Below are positions 52,131 to 62,940 of a DNA stretch of 64,000 nucleotides, piece after piece (positions within the stretch are counted from its first letter, which is position 1; every line of letters starts with the position of its first letter). A model generated the notes under the pieces. That model was given only the letters and a program-made list of their open reading frames with translations, was not told where the DNA came from and did not search any database. The position numbers and the translations under genes are program-made. The stretch is from Halorussus vallis (GTDB lineage: Archaea; Halobacteriota; Halobacteria; Halobacteriales; Haladaptataceae): the NCBI RefSeq assembly GCF_024138165.1, contig NZ_CP100000.1:1302001-1366000 (forward strand), written 5' to 3'.

Positions 52131-52611
52131 GGTGAACGTGGAACCGAGTCGTCACAGGCTAGTCCTGCGGGTCGTTTAGTTATAAGGCGGATAACGACAC
52201 GGAAATGGACAATCGCAGGCCGTGACGGCGGATTTCCTCGGGAACGGCCCCGAGCGGCGGTCGAACCGGCGGTCCGGCCGTCAGCGGCGGTCGACTAACG
52301 ACACCGAAAGCGCTCCCGTGAACCGTTTTCTCCTCGGGAGTCGGGGAGGTTCGGCGGTGTCGTCTCCGGGGACTTCGGCCTCGAGACGGTCGGCGTCAGG
52401 CACCGCCTGTAGCCGGGTTTGTCAACGGTTTCAGATTTTCAGACGGTGATTGACGGGGGGCTGATAGCCCGCGTCCGCGTGCCGGGGTCGGGAATTCGCG
52501 CGGGCGGGCGGTCGACGCCGCCGCATCGCCAACCATCATATAAGTTATAAACTTCAAATTGAACTCGAAACCAGTAACCTTTTAAGAGGTGCATAGGACC
52601 TTGAAATCGGC
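52131..52611. other. 480-bp divergent intergenic region
   Basis: No gene seen. It holds the promoter of the DUF4129 operon (AT-rich TTTAGTTATAAGG near 52176-52188) and of the beta-helix gene (CTTTTAAG at 52579-52586, ~29 nt before its ATG). An AT-rich partial palindrome AAGTTATAAACTT lies at about 52542-52554. The middle part (52200-52500) is GC-rich without clear structure. Confidence 0.45.
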
Positions 52612-55098
52612 ATGGCACGCGACACTGCGGGCGACCGACGAGAGCGGTCGTCCCTCCACCGCAGAGACTACCTAAAGTTAGCCGGCGCGGCGGCCACCTC
52701 GGCCGCCGCCGCGGGCGCGGCAGGCGCAGTAAGTGCAGAGCGAGAACGAGTGAACGTCGTCGACGCCGGGGCCGACCCGAACGGGAACGACCCGATCGAC
52801 GGCGTCCTCCAGCGCGTCGTCGACAACGGCGTGGAAGCGTACTTCCCGGAAGGGACCTACCGGGTGAACAGCGTCCGCCTCTCGGCGAGCAACTACGCGC
52901 TCGTCGGCGACGGCGCGAAGCTGATTCCGGGCGACGAGGGCGCGACGATGCTCCACTGCTCGGGCAGCGACTGGACGGTCGACGGCTTCGAAATCGACAA
53001 CACCGTCACCGGCCGGATGCCCTACATCTGGGTCCGTAGCTCCGGCACCGACTGGACGGTCAGGAACGTGGACGTGACGGGCAAGGCCGGGGGGAGCGGT
53101 TTCCGGGTCTTCTTCGCCAGCGTCCGCGATCCCGACGCTACCGGGCGGTTCGAGAACGTCTCGGCCCCCCACGGGTCGGTCTACGGCGTCAACGCCAAGA
53201 CCACCTCGTCGGTCGGCTGTTACTACGTGAGCCAGCACCACGTCGGCACGCTGACGCTCGACAACGTCGACGTCCGGAACTTCTGGAGTCGGGGCATCTA
53301 CCACTCCGGCGTCTCGACCGGCGCGGTCCGCATCGTCAACTCCTACTGGGAGAACAACCGCGTCAACGTCCGACTCGCCGGCAAGGACTGCGTGGTCCGG
53401 AACACGACCATCAAGCAGACGATGAACAAGCCCGGTCCGAACTACTGCGTCTGGCTCCGGGCAAACCGCCAGTCGCCGTCCGAGAAGGTCCACGCCCAGG
53501 CGTACAACGCCCTCATCGAGGACTGCGACCTCATCGTCGACGGGACGAACTCCGACGATCCGCCCCAGCAGGCCTCGGCGGTCAACGCCGGGACGGGCCA
53601 CTCGAACCAGTACTTCGGCAGTTTCGCGGTCCGGAACTGTCGGATTCGCGTCGAAGGCGCGAACGCCCACGCCGGCGTCGAGGCCGGTCCGCAGTCGTAC
53701 CCGACCGCCACCTCCGGCCGACCGCCCGAGGGCGTCATCGTCGAGAACTCCACCATCGTCACCGACGGCGACACCGACGGCGTCGCCATCGAGGGCCGGA
53801 GCGACTGCGTGGTCCGGTCGAACTGCATCGACGCGGGCGGGCGCACCCTCGACTTCGCGAACTCGACGGTCGACACCAGCGACATCACCCGCGGGTCCTG
53901 CTCGCTGTCGGGCGACGCGGGCGGGTCCGACCTCCCGAACCTCCTCACCGTCTCCGGCGGCGGCGGGGGCGACCTCGTCGAGTACAAGGTCGCCGTCAGC
54001 GGCGAACTCGGCAAGAGCACGGCCGGCGGCGCGTCCATCGACCCCGAGGACGTGATTTCGGGGAACACCGCGACCGGCGGCGTGGCCGGCGGCACCGACG
54101 CCTACCGCTTCTCGGGCGACATCACCGGCTTCGCGGCCAGCGGCGACGTCACCCTCGAACTGAACGGCCGGCAGATAGACGCCGCCTCGCTCCCGAACCT
54201 CGACGGGTCGGGGACGACCGACGAGACCACGACGCCCGAAGAGACGACGACGCCCGAAGAGACGACCACACCCGAGGAGACGACCACACCCGAGGAAACC
54301 ACTCAGGAGCCCTCGCTCCCGAACCTCGTCGCCATCTCCGGCGGCGGCGGGTCGGACCTCGTCTCCTACGAGTTCAGCGTCACCGGCGCGATGCGCCGGA
54401 GTTCGGCGGCCGGCGCGACCATCGACTCCGAGGACTCGGTTTCGGGCAACACCGCGACCGGCGGCGTGGCGGGCGGCACCGACGCCTACGCGTTCGAAGG
54501 CGCGATCACCGACTTCTCGGCCGACGGCGACGTGACCGTGACGGTCAACGGCACCGAGGTCGACCCCGCGTCGCTCGGCACGCGCGTGCTGACCGTCTCC
54601 GGCGGCGGCCCGAACGAACTGGTCGAGTACGAGGTCGCCGTCGGCGGCGACCTCGCGAAGAGTTCCGCCGGCGGCGCGAGCGTCGATTCCGAGGACGCCG
54701 TCTCGGGAAGCACGGCGACCGGGGGCGTGGCGGGCGGCACCGACGCCTACCGCTTCTCGGGCGACATCACCGGCTTCGCGGCCAGCGGCGACGTGACGCT
54801 CACCGTCGACGGAACCGAAGTCGACCCCGCGTCGCTCCCGAGCCTCGAACCCGACCTCCCCAACGCCATCGTCATCGACGGCGGCCCGCGGACGACCGTC
54901 AGCAACTACGAGTTCAAGGTCAGCGGCGACGTCGAGAAGGCCGCCGACCTCGGGTCGGTCAACGCCTACGACACGATTTCGGACGGTACCGTCTCGGGCC
55001 GGGTCGTCGGCGGCAAGGACGGCTTCCGGTTCTCGGGCAGCCTGACCGGTTTCCGCATCGACGGCACCGCCAGCGTCGAGATGAACCGCACGGACTGA
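52612..55098 (+). CDS. Secreted right-handed beta-helix protein with four C-terminal repeat domains
   Basis: An exported 828-residue protein. The Tat signal HRRDYLKLAGAAATSAAAAGAAGAVSA is followed by a pectate-lyase-3-like parallel beta-helix (about residues 45-435: VVDAGADPNGNDPIDGVLQRVVDNGVEAYFPEGTYRV at the start, then many short strands with Asn ladders such as VENSTIVTDGDTDGVAIEGRSDCVVRSN). Then come four copies of an ~85-residue haloarchaeal domain (starting near 443, 566, 653 and 741; pattern VSGGG..LVEYEVAVSG..GGVAGGTDAYRFSGDITGF..DGDVTVTVNG), with a TTPEE repeat linker between the first two. No membrane anchor. Likely a polysaccharide-binding or -cleaving surface protein; no catalytic residues assigned. 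Leaderless by promoter spacing. Confidence 0.85.
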   Translation: MARDTAGDRRERSSLHRRDYLKLAGAAATSAAAAGAAGAVSAERERVNVVDAGADPNGNDPIDGVLQRVVDNGVEAYFPEGTYRVNSVRLSASNYALVGDGAKLIPGDEGATMLHCSGSDWTVDGFEIDNTVTGRMPYIWVRSSGTDWTVRNVDVTGKAGGSGFRVFFASVRDPDATGRFENVSAPHGSVYGVNAKTTSSVGCYYVSQHHVGTLTLDNVDVRNFWSRGIYHSGVSTGAVRIVNSYWENNRVNVRLAGKDCVVRNTTIKQTMNKPGPNYCVWLRANRQSPSEKVHAQAYNALIEDCDLIVDGTNSDDPPQQASAVNAGTGHSNQYFGSFAVRNCRIRVEGANAHAGVEAGPQSYPTATSGRPPEGVIVENSTIVTDGDTDGVAIEGRSDCVVRSNCIDAGGRTLDFANSTVDTSDITRGSCSLSGDAGGSDLPNLLTVSGGGGGDLVEYKVAVSGELGKSTAGGASIDPEDVISGNTATGGVAGGTDAYRFSGDITGFAASGDVTLELNGRQIDAASLPNLDGSGTTDETTTPEETTTPEETTTPEETTTPEETTQEPSLPNLVAISGGGGSDLVSYEFSVTGAMRRSSAAGATIDSEDSVSGNTATGGVAGGTDAYAFEGAITDFSADGDVTVTVNGTEVDPASLGTRVLTVSGGGPNELVEYEVAVGGDLAKSSAGGASVDSEDAVSGSTATGGVAGGTDAYRFSGDITGFAASGDVTLTVDGTEVDPASLPSLEPDLPNAIVIDGGPRTTVSNYEFKVSGDVEKAADLGSVNAYDTISDGTVSGRVVGGKDGFRFSGSLTGFRIDGTASVEMNRTD

Positions 55099-55273
55099 GC
55101 CGACTTCCGCACTCTTCTCCCCGCTTCAGCCCCCGTCTACCGCGAGGTCAGGCGACGCGTACGGCGACGCCCCGCCGTCCCTTCGGGGACCGCAGGAGCG
55201 ACCTGTCGCACCCGCAGGTGACGTATAACAAACATGAACGACGGCATAGCGAACGGTAATCTCGTGATACACG

Positions 55274-57076
55274 ATGCCAGGTATTAGCCTCGTCAGCGGT
55301 TCCGGCGTCCCGGAGGCCGCCGCGTCGTCGGCCCTGGACGCGGTGCGCTTCACCGACGAGTACGACGCCCAGACGGCGATCTCCGACGGTCGGACGTTCC
55401 TCGGGTTCAGCGGCTATCCCGACTACCCCGTTCGGACCGTCGAGACGCCCGAAGCGCTGTTCGTCCTCGAAGGACGCCTCTACGACGCCGAGGACGAGCG
55501 CCGCGACCTCCGGACGGTCGGCACCGCGCTCCTGGACGGCCGGACCGAGGAGGTCGCCGCCTGGGCCGGCGCGCGCGACGGGGACTTCCTCCTGGTCGCC
55601 TACGAGAAGGACACCGGCGCGGTGCGCATCGTCAACGACGTCTTCGCGCGCCTGCCGGTGTACTACGCCACGGTCGGCGACGCCATCGTGGTATCGCGCG
55701 AACTCAAGTTCGTTCGGGACTTCGCCCACCACGTCGGCGACGCCCCCGACATGGACCGACTGGCGGTGGCCCAGAGCCTGCTGTTCGGCTACCGCCTCGG
55801 CGACCGGACGCTGTTCGAGTCGGTACGCCGAGTGCCACCGGGGTCGGCGCTCCACGTCGAGGACGACGCCCACGGCGGGGAGTTCGGCGTCCGAGTCGAC
55901 CGACTCCACCGCCACGACTTCGAGGGGACGCCCCACGCCAACAGGAGCGTCGGGGAGAACGCCGCCGAACTCGCCTCGCGGTTCGCCGAGGCCTGCGCCG
56001 ACCGCGACGTCCCCGGCGTCCCGAACGTCGTCTCGATGTCGGGCGGCCTCGACTCGCGGGCGGTCGGCGGGGGCTATGACGCCGCGGGCGTCGACTTCAC
56101 CGCCGCGACGTTCGAGAAGCCGGGCGGCGCGAACGACGCCGACGTCCGACTGGCCCGGGAGACCGCCGGCGTCCTCGACGTCGACTGGGAGCACTACCGC
56201 GCGGAGGGGTCCGAGGCCCACCGCGCCGACCTGCTGGAGATGAAACAGGGGATGAACTTCCTCGCCATGTCGTTCATCCTCGACTTCTTCGAGCAACTCC
56301 GCGACGCCCACGGCCCGCTGGTGTACGTCACCGGCGACGGCGGCGACAAGGCGCTGCCCGACATCACCGCGCCCCGGTCGTTCTCCTCCCGGCGGGACCT
56401 CGCGGAGTACGTCGTCGACGCCCACAGCATCTTCGACCCCGAGCGGGCCGCCGCCATCGCGGGGCTGGACCCCGAGGCGCTGGTCGACGCGGTCGAAACC
56501 CGACTGGCGTCCTACCCCGAGTCGTCCTACCAGGGCAAGTACGTCCACTTCCTCGTGCGCGAGCGCGGCATCAACTGGCTCAACCACGGCGAGGACCGCA
56601 ACCGCTACTACTTCTGGAGCGTCTCGCCGTTCTACTCGCCGCGGTTCTTCCGCTACGCGATGGGCGTCCCCGCCGCCCAGAAGACCGGAAGCAAACTCCA
56701 GGCGGCGTTCCTCGACGAACTCGACCCCGCGCTCTGTGCGGTCGACGACGCCAACTACGGCGCGCCCGTGACCTCGCTCGAACACCGGGCCAAGCAGTTC
56801 GCCGCCGGACTCGTCTGTCGGTACCCCGCGGTCAAGCGGACGGTCGCCGGACTGCTGGGCGGCGGCGGGTCGCCCGAGGGCCTCGACGACGCCATCGTCG
56901 CCCAACTCCGGCGGGCCGACCGGACGCCGTTCGCCGACGAGGCGGTCGCGTCGGTGCTCCGCGGCGAGGGCGACTACGGCGCTCGAGAGCTGTACAACCT
57001 CCTGACGGTCGCCGCGATAGCCGACCGCGAACCCGACGAGGTCGTCGAGGACGTCGCGCCGCGCCTGGTCGCGTGA
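55274..57076 (+). CDS. Asparagine synthase-like protein lacking the glutaminase cysteine
   Basis: A 600-residue protein of the AsnB superfamily. Class II amidotransferases begin MCG with Cys as nucleophile; here the start is MPGISLVSG, so the N-terminal domain cannot hydrolyse glutamine in the usual way. Elements of that domain remain (LFVLEGRLYD, ARDGDFLLVAYEKDTGAVRIVNDVFARLPVYYA). The C-terminal synthetase domain has the PP-loop VVSMSGGLDSRAVGGGY (near residues 254-270), VYVTGDGGDKALPD and FYSPRFFRYAMGVP, so it probably adenylates a carboxylate. Homologues occur in surface-glycan clusters, where they amidate sugars or peptides; this is family knowledge plus inference. Follows the secreted beta-helix gene by 175 nt. 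Confidence 0.82.
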   Translation: MPGISLVSGSGVPEAAASSALDAVRFTDEYDAQTAISDGRTFLGFSGYPDYPVRTVETPEALFVLEGRLYDAEDERRDLRTVGTALLDGRTEEVAAWAGARDGDFLLVAYEKDTGAVRIVNDVFARLPVYYATVGDAIVVSRELKFVRDFAHHVGDAPDMDRLAVAQSLLFGYRLGDRTLFESVRRVPPGSALHVEDDAHGGEFGVRVDRLHRHDFEGTPHANRSVGENAAELASRFAEACADRDVPGVPNVVSMSGGLDSRAVGGGYDAAGVDFTAATFEKPGGANDADVRLARETAGVLDVDWEHYRAEGSEAHRADLLEMKQGMNFLAMSFILDFFEQLRDAHGPLVYVTGDGGDKALPDITAPRSFSSRRDLAEYVVDAHSIFDPERAAAIAGLDPEALVDAVETRLASYPESSYQGKYVHFLVRERGINWLNHGEDRNRYYFWSVSPFYSPRFFRYAMGVPAAQKTGSKLQAAFLDELDPALCAVDDANYGAPVTSLEHRAKQFAAGLVCRYPAVKRTVAGLLGGGGSPEGLDDAIVAQLRRADRTPFADEAVASVLRGEGDYGARELYNLLTVAAIADREPDEVVEDVAPRLVA

Positions 57077-57174
57077 ACGCTCGCCCGGCGAGGCGGCGGA
57101 TTCCTCGCGATTCCTGTCCGGCGTAAGTCCGTTCACTGAAACACTCTTATCCGCCTGTTGCCTACCCACCCTGC

Positions 57175-60100
57175 ATGGGAAAGGGAAACACGGCGAACGG
57201 CGGCGACGGGCCGCGCAAACCGCCAGACGGCGGCCCCAGCGGGCCGTCGGGGCCGCCGGAACCCCCGGAACCTCCCGAGGGCGGGGCCCCGGGGTCGGAC
57301 ACTTCGGCCGACTCGGCCGCCGACCTGCGGGCAGTCCTCGACCGGACGACCGACGCGGTGTACGCGCTCGACGCCGAACTCCGGTACGTCTACGTCAACG
57401 ACGCCGGCGATACGCTCAGCCGCCGGTTGTTCGACGTCCCCTGCGAGGAGATGCTCGGCGAGGTCGTCTGGGAGGTCTACCCCGCACTCGAAGCCACGGA
57501 GCTGTACCGGGGGTGCCGCGAGGCGATGGAGACCCAGGCACCGGTCGCGTTCGAGGAGTATTACCCGCCGGGTGAGTCGTGGTTCGACGTCCGATGCCAC
57601 CCCTCCGAGTCGGGGCTGACCGTCTACGTCCGGGACGTCACCGACCGCAAGCGCCGCGAACGCGCGCTCGAACAGTTCGAGGCCATCGTCGACACCACAG
57701 CCGACGGCGTCTACGTCCTCGACGACGAGTACCGGTTCACGCTCGTCAACGACGCCTACGCCGACATGGTGGGGTACGGGCACGACGAGTTGGTCGGCGA
57801 ACACGCCTCGACGGTCCTGAACGCCGAGACGTTCGAACGGGCCGACGAGGTCCGCCGGGAGATGGGCGACGACGAGAGCGTGACCGTCGAAGTCGAGTTA
57901 CTGCGGAGCGACGGGGCGACCGTCCCCGTCGAGGGTACGCTCACGCCGTTTCCGCTGACCGACGACAGTACGGGGACGGTCGGCGTCGTCCGTGACCTCA
58001 CGGAACGACGGGCCCTCGAAGCCGAGAAGCGGGCGGTCGAATGCGAGAAGGCGGCCGCGCTGAACCGAGTGAGTGACGTCGTCTGGGCCCTCGACGCGGA
58101 GTGTCGGTACACGTATCTCAACAGCGGTGCGCGAGAGATTGCCGCCCAGTGGATCGGCGAGTCGGCCGACGACCTGTACGGGCGCGTCCTCTGGGACGCG
58201 ATTCCCGAGACGAAAGAACTCGGTATCCACGAGGCGGTCCGGCGAGCACTCGACAGTCAGGAGTGCGTCGACCTCGTCGAACACCTCCCGCAGGTCGACC
58301 GGTGGTTCGAATCGCAGCTCTACCCCTCGGAGTCGGGCGTCACCATCTACTCCCGGGACGTGACCGACCGCAAGCGACTCGAATCCGAACTCGACGACGT
58401 CCTGGACCGCATCACCGACGGCTTCTACGCGCTCGACCGGGAGTTCCGCGTCGTGCGCTGGAACGACGAGATGGCCGCCCGCCTGGGCGTGTCGGCCGAC
58501 GAACTCGTCGGCGAGAAGATCACCGAGTGCTTCCCCGAGTTCCGCGACGGCGACGTCTACCCCCGGTTCGTCGAGGCGCTTTCGACCCAGGAGGCGGTGA
58601 CCTTCGAGAACTACGAGGAGCGCTGGGGCGTGTGGGCCGAGATCACCGTCTACCCCTCGGCGGCCGGCCTCTCGGTGTACTCGCGCGACGTCACGGAGCG
58701 CAAGGAGCGGGAACTCGAACTCGAAGCGACGCGCAACCGACTCGAACTCGCGCTGACGGGGACCGACAACGGCGTGTGGGAGTGGAACCGCCGAACCGAC
58801 GAGGTGGTCTGGGACGAAACCGCAGAGCGCATCTTCGGCGTCGAACCCGGCGAGTTCGAGGGGACCGCCCAGGCGTTCTTCGAGCGGGTCCACCCCGAGG
58901 ACGCCGACCGGGTCGCCGAGTGCGACTGGGTGAGCGGTCCGGGCGCGACCTCCACCCCGCTCGAACACCGCGTCCTGCGGGACGACGGCGACGAGCGGTG
59001 GGTCGAGTGTCGCGGCCGGGTCGACGACGCCGACGCCGACCGCGTCGTCGGCCTCATCCGAGACGTGACCGACCGCAAGGAGCGCGAGCGGGAACTCGAA
59101 CGGTACGAAACCATCGTCCGGACCGCCAGCGACGGCATCTACGCGGTCGACGACGACCTGCGATTCACTCTGGTCAACGACGCCTTCGCGGAGATGACCG
59201 GCTACGACCGCGCGGAACTGCTCGACGCGGACCTCTCGCTCATCGTCGAGGAGGAGACGCTCGCGGAGTCGTTCGAGGTCAGAGAGCACATCCGCTCGGG
59301 CGAGCGCGAAGTCGGCGTCATCGCCGACGACCTGCTCCGGCGGGACGGCGAACGCCTCCCGGTGGAGTCCAGAATCGCGCTCCTGGCGGCCGACGGCGAC
59401 TACCGCGGGTCGGTCGGCGTCACCCGGGACATCTCCGAGCGACTGGAACACGAGCGCGAACTCGAAGCCCGCACGGAGCGCCTCGAATCGCTGGTCGACA
59501 ACGGTCCGCTGGTGGTGTACGCCCTCGACGCCGAGGGCCGGTTCACCCTCTCGGAGGGCGCGGGCCTCGACGCCCTCGGCCTTGAACCCGGCGAGGTCGT
59601 TGGCGAGTCGGTGTTCGACGTCTACGCCGACAACCCCGGCATCGTCGACTCCCACCGCCGGGCGCTCGCGGGCGAGACGGTCCACTCGACCCACGAGGTC
59701 GACGGGCGGGTCTTCGACAACGCCGTCAGACCCACCGTCGACGACGACGAGGTCGTCCGCGTGGTCGGCGTCGCCTTCGACGTGACCGAGCGGACCCGGT
59801 ACGAGGGGGCGCTCACGGCGCTCCACGGCACGGCGCGACGACTGTCGAGCGCCGGGTCGGTCGAGGCCGTCTTCGAGGAGGTCGTCACGGCGGCGGCGGA
59901 GATCGCCGACCTCCCGTTCACCTGCATCTACGTCCCCGACGAAGCTGCGGGTGTCCTCAGACCCACGACGTACACCGAACACGTCTCCTCCGCGCTCGAA
60001 GACGCGCCGACGGTCCCGGCCGACGACAGCATCGTTGGCGCCGTCTACGCCGCGGGGACGGCCGCCAGCTTCGACGACATCCACGAGTCGCCCGACCTGT

Positions 60101-62306
60101 TCGACCGGTCGTACTCGGCCAGGAGCGGCGTGTTCGTCCCGCTGGGCGACCACGGCGTCCTCGCCGCGGGGTCGACCGAACTCGGCGCGTTCGACGAACA
60201 CACCCGTCGGCTGACCGAACTGCTGGCCGCGACCGCCGAGGCCGCCCTCGACCGCGTCGAGCGCGAGCGCGAGGTCACCGAGTGGGGCGAGCGCCTCGAA
60301 TCGGTCGTCGAGAACGCGCCGCTCGCGGTCCACACCCTCGACGCCGAGGGCCGGTTCACCCTCTCGGAGGGCGCGGGCCTCGACGCCCCGGCATCGACCC
60401 CGGCGAACTCGTCGGCGAGTCCGTCGACGACCTGTTCGGCGACGATCCGCGACTCAGCGCGCTCTACGACCGCGCCTACGACGGCGAACCGGCCCACGCG
60501 GTGGTCGAACGCGACGGCGTCGCGTTCGAGAACTGGACCAGGCCCATCTTCGACGACGACGGCGAGGTGGCCCGCGTCATCGGCGTCGCCCTCGACGTCA
60601 CCGAGCGCGCCCAGTACGAGGGCGCGCTCGCCGCCCTCCACCGGTCGAGCCGCGACCTCCTGGACGCCAAAACCGGGAACGACATCGCGAGCAAGGTGGT
60701 CGAGGCCAGCACCGAGGTGCTCGATCTGACGGGCGTCGTGGTCTACCTGTTCGACGAGGACGAGAACGTCCTCCGGCCGGCGGCGTACTCGCCCGACGTG
60801 CCCGCCACGGTCGGCGAACCGCCGACGTACGGCCCGGCGTCCAGCATCACGTGGAACGCGTTCGTCACGGGCGAAACCGCCTCGTTCGACGATGTCCGCG
60901 AGTCCGAACACGTCGCGAACCCCGACACGGCGGTTCGGAGCGGACTCTACATCCCGCTGGGCGACCACGGCGTGCTGGCGGTCATCTCGCCCGAACACGA
61001 CGTGCTCACCGACGAGACGGTCGAACTCATCGACCTGTTCGCCGCCACCGCCGAAACCGCCCTCGACCGCGTCGCCCGGGAGCGCGCGGTCCGAAATCAC
61101 CGGTGGGAACTCCGGGAGCAGGCGGCCCGGCTCGAACAGTTGAACGAGATAAACGAACAGCTCCGGCGGGTCGAGCGCGTGCTGGTGTTCGAAACCACCC
61201 GGGACGACATCGAGCGCGCGGTCTGCGAGCAGTTGACGGCGAGCGACCGCTTCGCGTTCGCCTGGATCGGCGAAGTCGAAGACGGCGAGGTCGAGGACGG
61301 CGACCTGTCGCCGCGGGCCTGGGCCGGCACCGAGCGGGGCTACTTCGACGCCGTCTCCGACCCCGACGAACCGGCCGCTCGTACCGCCCGGACCGGCGAC
61401 GTCACCGCGGTCGAGAACGTCGCCGACGGACTCAGGCGCGAACCGTGGCGGAGCGAGGCGCTCTCGCGGGGCTACCAGTCGGTCGTCGCGGTCCCGCTGG
61501 TCTACGACGACCTCGACTACGGGGTGCTCACCGTCTACGCGACCAGGGCCGACGCCTTCGACGCGATGTTCCGGACCGTCTTCGCCGAACTCGGCGACAC
61601 CATCGCCCACGCCGTCGACTCCGCCGAAACCAAACACGGCCTGCTGACCGACGGCGTGGTCGAACTCGACCTCCGGGTGCCCGAGGCGGCCGACCCGCTC
61701 GCCCACGTCGCGCGCGAAACCGGCGGACGAACCACCTTCGAGGGCGTCGCACCTCACCCGGACGGAACGCGCGTCTTCTTCTCGGCGACCGGAACGTCGG
61801 CGGCGGAGATCGTCGACGCCGCCGAGGAGTCGGTCGCGGTCCGGTCGATTCGGGTCGTCTCGGACCGCGACGACGGCGGCCTCTTCGAACTCACGGCCGA
61901 CGGCGAACTCCTCGCGACCACGCTGAGCGACCACGGTGCGCTCCCCCGCGAGATCGAAACCGAAAACGGCCGGACCCGCCTGGTCGTCGAACTCCCCCGG
62001 ACCGACGACGTGCGCTCGTTCGTCGAGATGCTCCGGACCGTCTACCCCGGCACCGAACTCGCGGCGCGTCGCGACCACGACCGGCCCGTCCGGACCCGCG
62101 AGACGTTCGCCGACAGCCTGCGAGCCCAACTCACCGACCGCCAGCGCGAGGTGCTCCGGACCGCCTACTTCAGCGGCTACTTCGCCACGCCCCGCGAGTC
62201 CACCGGCGAAGAGGTCGCCGAATCGCTCGACATCACCCAGCCCACCTTCGCCAACCACCTCCGGGCGGCCGAGCGGAAACTGTTCGAACTCCTCTACGAA
62301 TCGTAG
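57175..62306 (+). pseudogene. Giant multi-PAS/GAF sensor with HTH_10 output, split by a 1-nt deletion
   Basis: With one base restored this is a 1,710-residue sensor-regulator. The first frame (57175 to the shift) has a Pro/Gly-rich start, seven PAS domains each ending in RDVTDRK or similar (about residues 50-900), a GAF domain (~905-1040) and most of an eighth PAS. After the shift at 60388/60389 the second frame continues the eighth PAS (GIDPGELVGESVDDLFGDDPRLS), then a GAF, a bacterio-opsin-activator GAF (VLVFETTRDDIERAVCEQL...), and HTH_10 (LTDRQREVLRTAYFSGYFATPRESTGEEVAESLDITQPTFANHLRAAERKLFELLYES). There is no kinase domain. As sequenced, the first part ends at 60729 and lacks the DNA-binding domain. 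The seventh PAS and eighth PAS share a 54-bp identical stretch that ends exactly at the shift. TATA-like CTCTTATCC is ~27 nt before the ATG. Confidence 0.85.
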
Positions 62307-62362
62307 AACGGTGTTCGAACCCCTGCCCCAGACATAGGACGCCCGCCGCGGGCGGGGGCTAT

Positions 62363-62397
62363 CTATCTAGGTGCGGGTCGCCGCGACGGCTAGATAG
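62363..62397 (+). promoter_or_regulatory. Stem-loop CTATCTAG/CTAGATAG ahead of the HalOD1 operon
   Basis: An 8-bp perfect stem (62363-62370, 62390-62397) whose loop contains a second inverted repeat (GTCGCCGCGAC). It lies 50 nt before the HalOD1 start and 57 nt after the sensor gene stop. It may end the sensor transcript or act as an operator; AT-rich CTAGATAG blocks are rare in this GC-rich DNA. Confidence 0.45.
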
Positions 62398-62446
62398 CAC
62401 GATAGAAGGGCTATCCCTCGGGGGTCCTTTGCAGAGAGTGTGAACG

Positions 62447-62725
62447 ATGACCGCACGACCTACTGACACCGTCTGCCTGCCGCGCCGCGACTCGTCGGTG
62501 AGCGCGCTCGTCGTCGAGGCCCTCGCGGCGTGTGCGGACACGGACCCGACGGAACTCGGCGTGACCCTCTACGACACCGTCGACCCCGACGCACTCGACA
62601 AGATATTCTGTGCGAAGGCCGACGGGACGCCCCGAACGGGCGGCCGAGTCGTCTTCCGAATCGGCGAGTGTCGGGTCGAGGTCACCGAAGAGACGGTGAG
62701 CGCCACCCCCGAACCCCTCGCCTGA
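62447..62725 (+). CDS. HalOD1 single-domain protein
   Basis: A 92-residue stand-alone HalOD1 domain: SVSALVVEALAACADTDPTELGVTLYDTVDPDALDKIF, then VVFRIGECRVEVTEETVSATP. It is directly downstream of the large sensor-regulator and is the first gene of a three-gene operon of very small proteins (2-nt gap to the next start). It is the third such gene in the window and may be a free output module for sensor proteins. Confidence 0.82.
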   Translation: MTARPTDTVCLPRRDSSVSALVVEALAACADTDPTELGVTLYDTVDPDALDKIFCAKADGTPRTGGRVVFRIGECRVEVTEETVSATPEPLA

Positions 62726-62727
62726 CG

Positions 62728-62940
62728 ATGGCCGACGACGAGACCGACGCGAAACACGGCGGCGCCGCCACCCGCCGCCACGACGCCCGATGCGCCGAGT
62801 GCGACGCCCGCATCGACACCAGCCGCTGGTACCCCATCGTCACCAGAATCGTCGACGACGAAGTGCGACTGCACTCGTTCTGCGACGAGCACTGCCGCGA
62901 CGCCTGGGAACGAGCGGTCGAACCTCACGACGCACCATGA
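62728..62940 (+). CDS. Small zinc-ribbon-like protein (DUF7576-like)
   Basis: A 70-residue protein with CAEC near residues 22-25 and CDEHC near 52-56, giving four Cys plus His suitable for one zinc ion: RCAECDARIDTSRWYPIVTRIVDDEVRLHSFCDEHCRDAW. I recall this pattern as DUF7576 in haloarchaea. The ATG follows the HalOD1 stop by 2 nt and its own stop overlaps the next ATG (ATGA). Unknown function; treble-clef-like fold likely. Confidence 0.78.
   Translation: MADDETDAKHGGAATRRHDARCAECDARIDTSRWYPIVTRIVDDEVRLHSFCDEHCRDAWERAVEPHDAP

Noticed and set aside
54221-54305. Short tandem repeat as regulatory or CRISPR element
   Set aside because: It encodes the TTPEE linker of the beta-helix protein.
55148-57169. 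673-codon minus-strand frame
   Set aside because: Antisense to the asparagine-synthase-like gene, which has the PP-loop and clear domain order.
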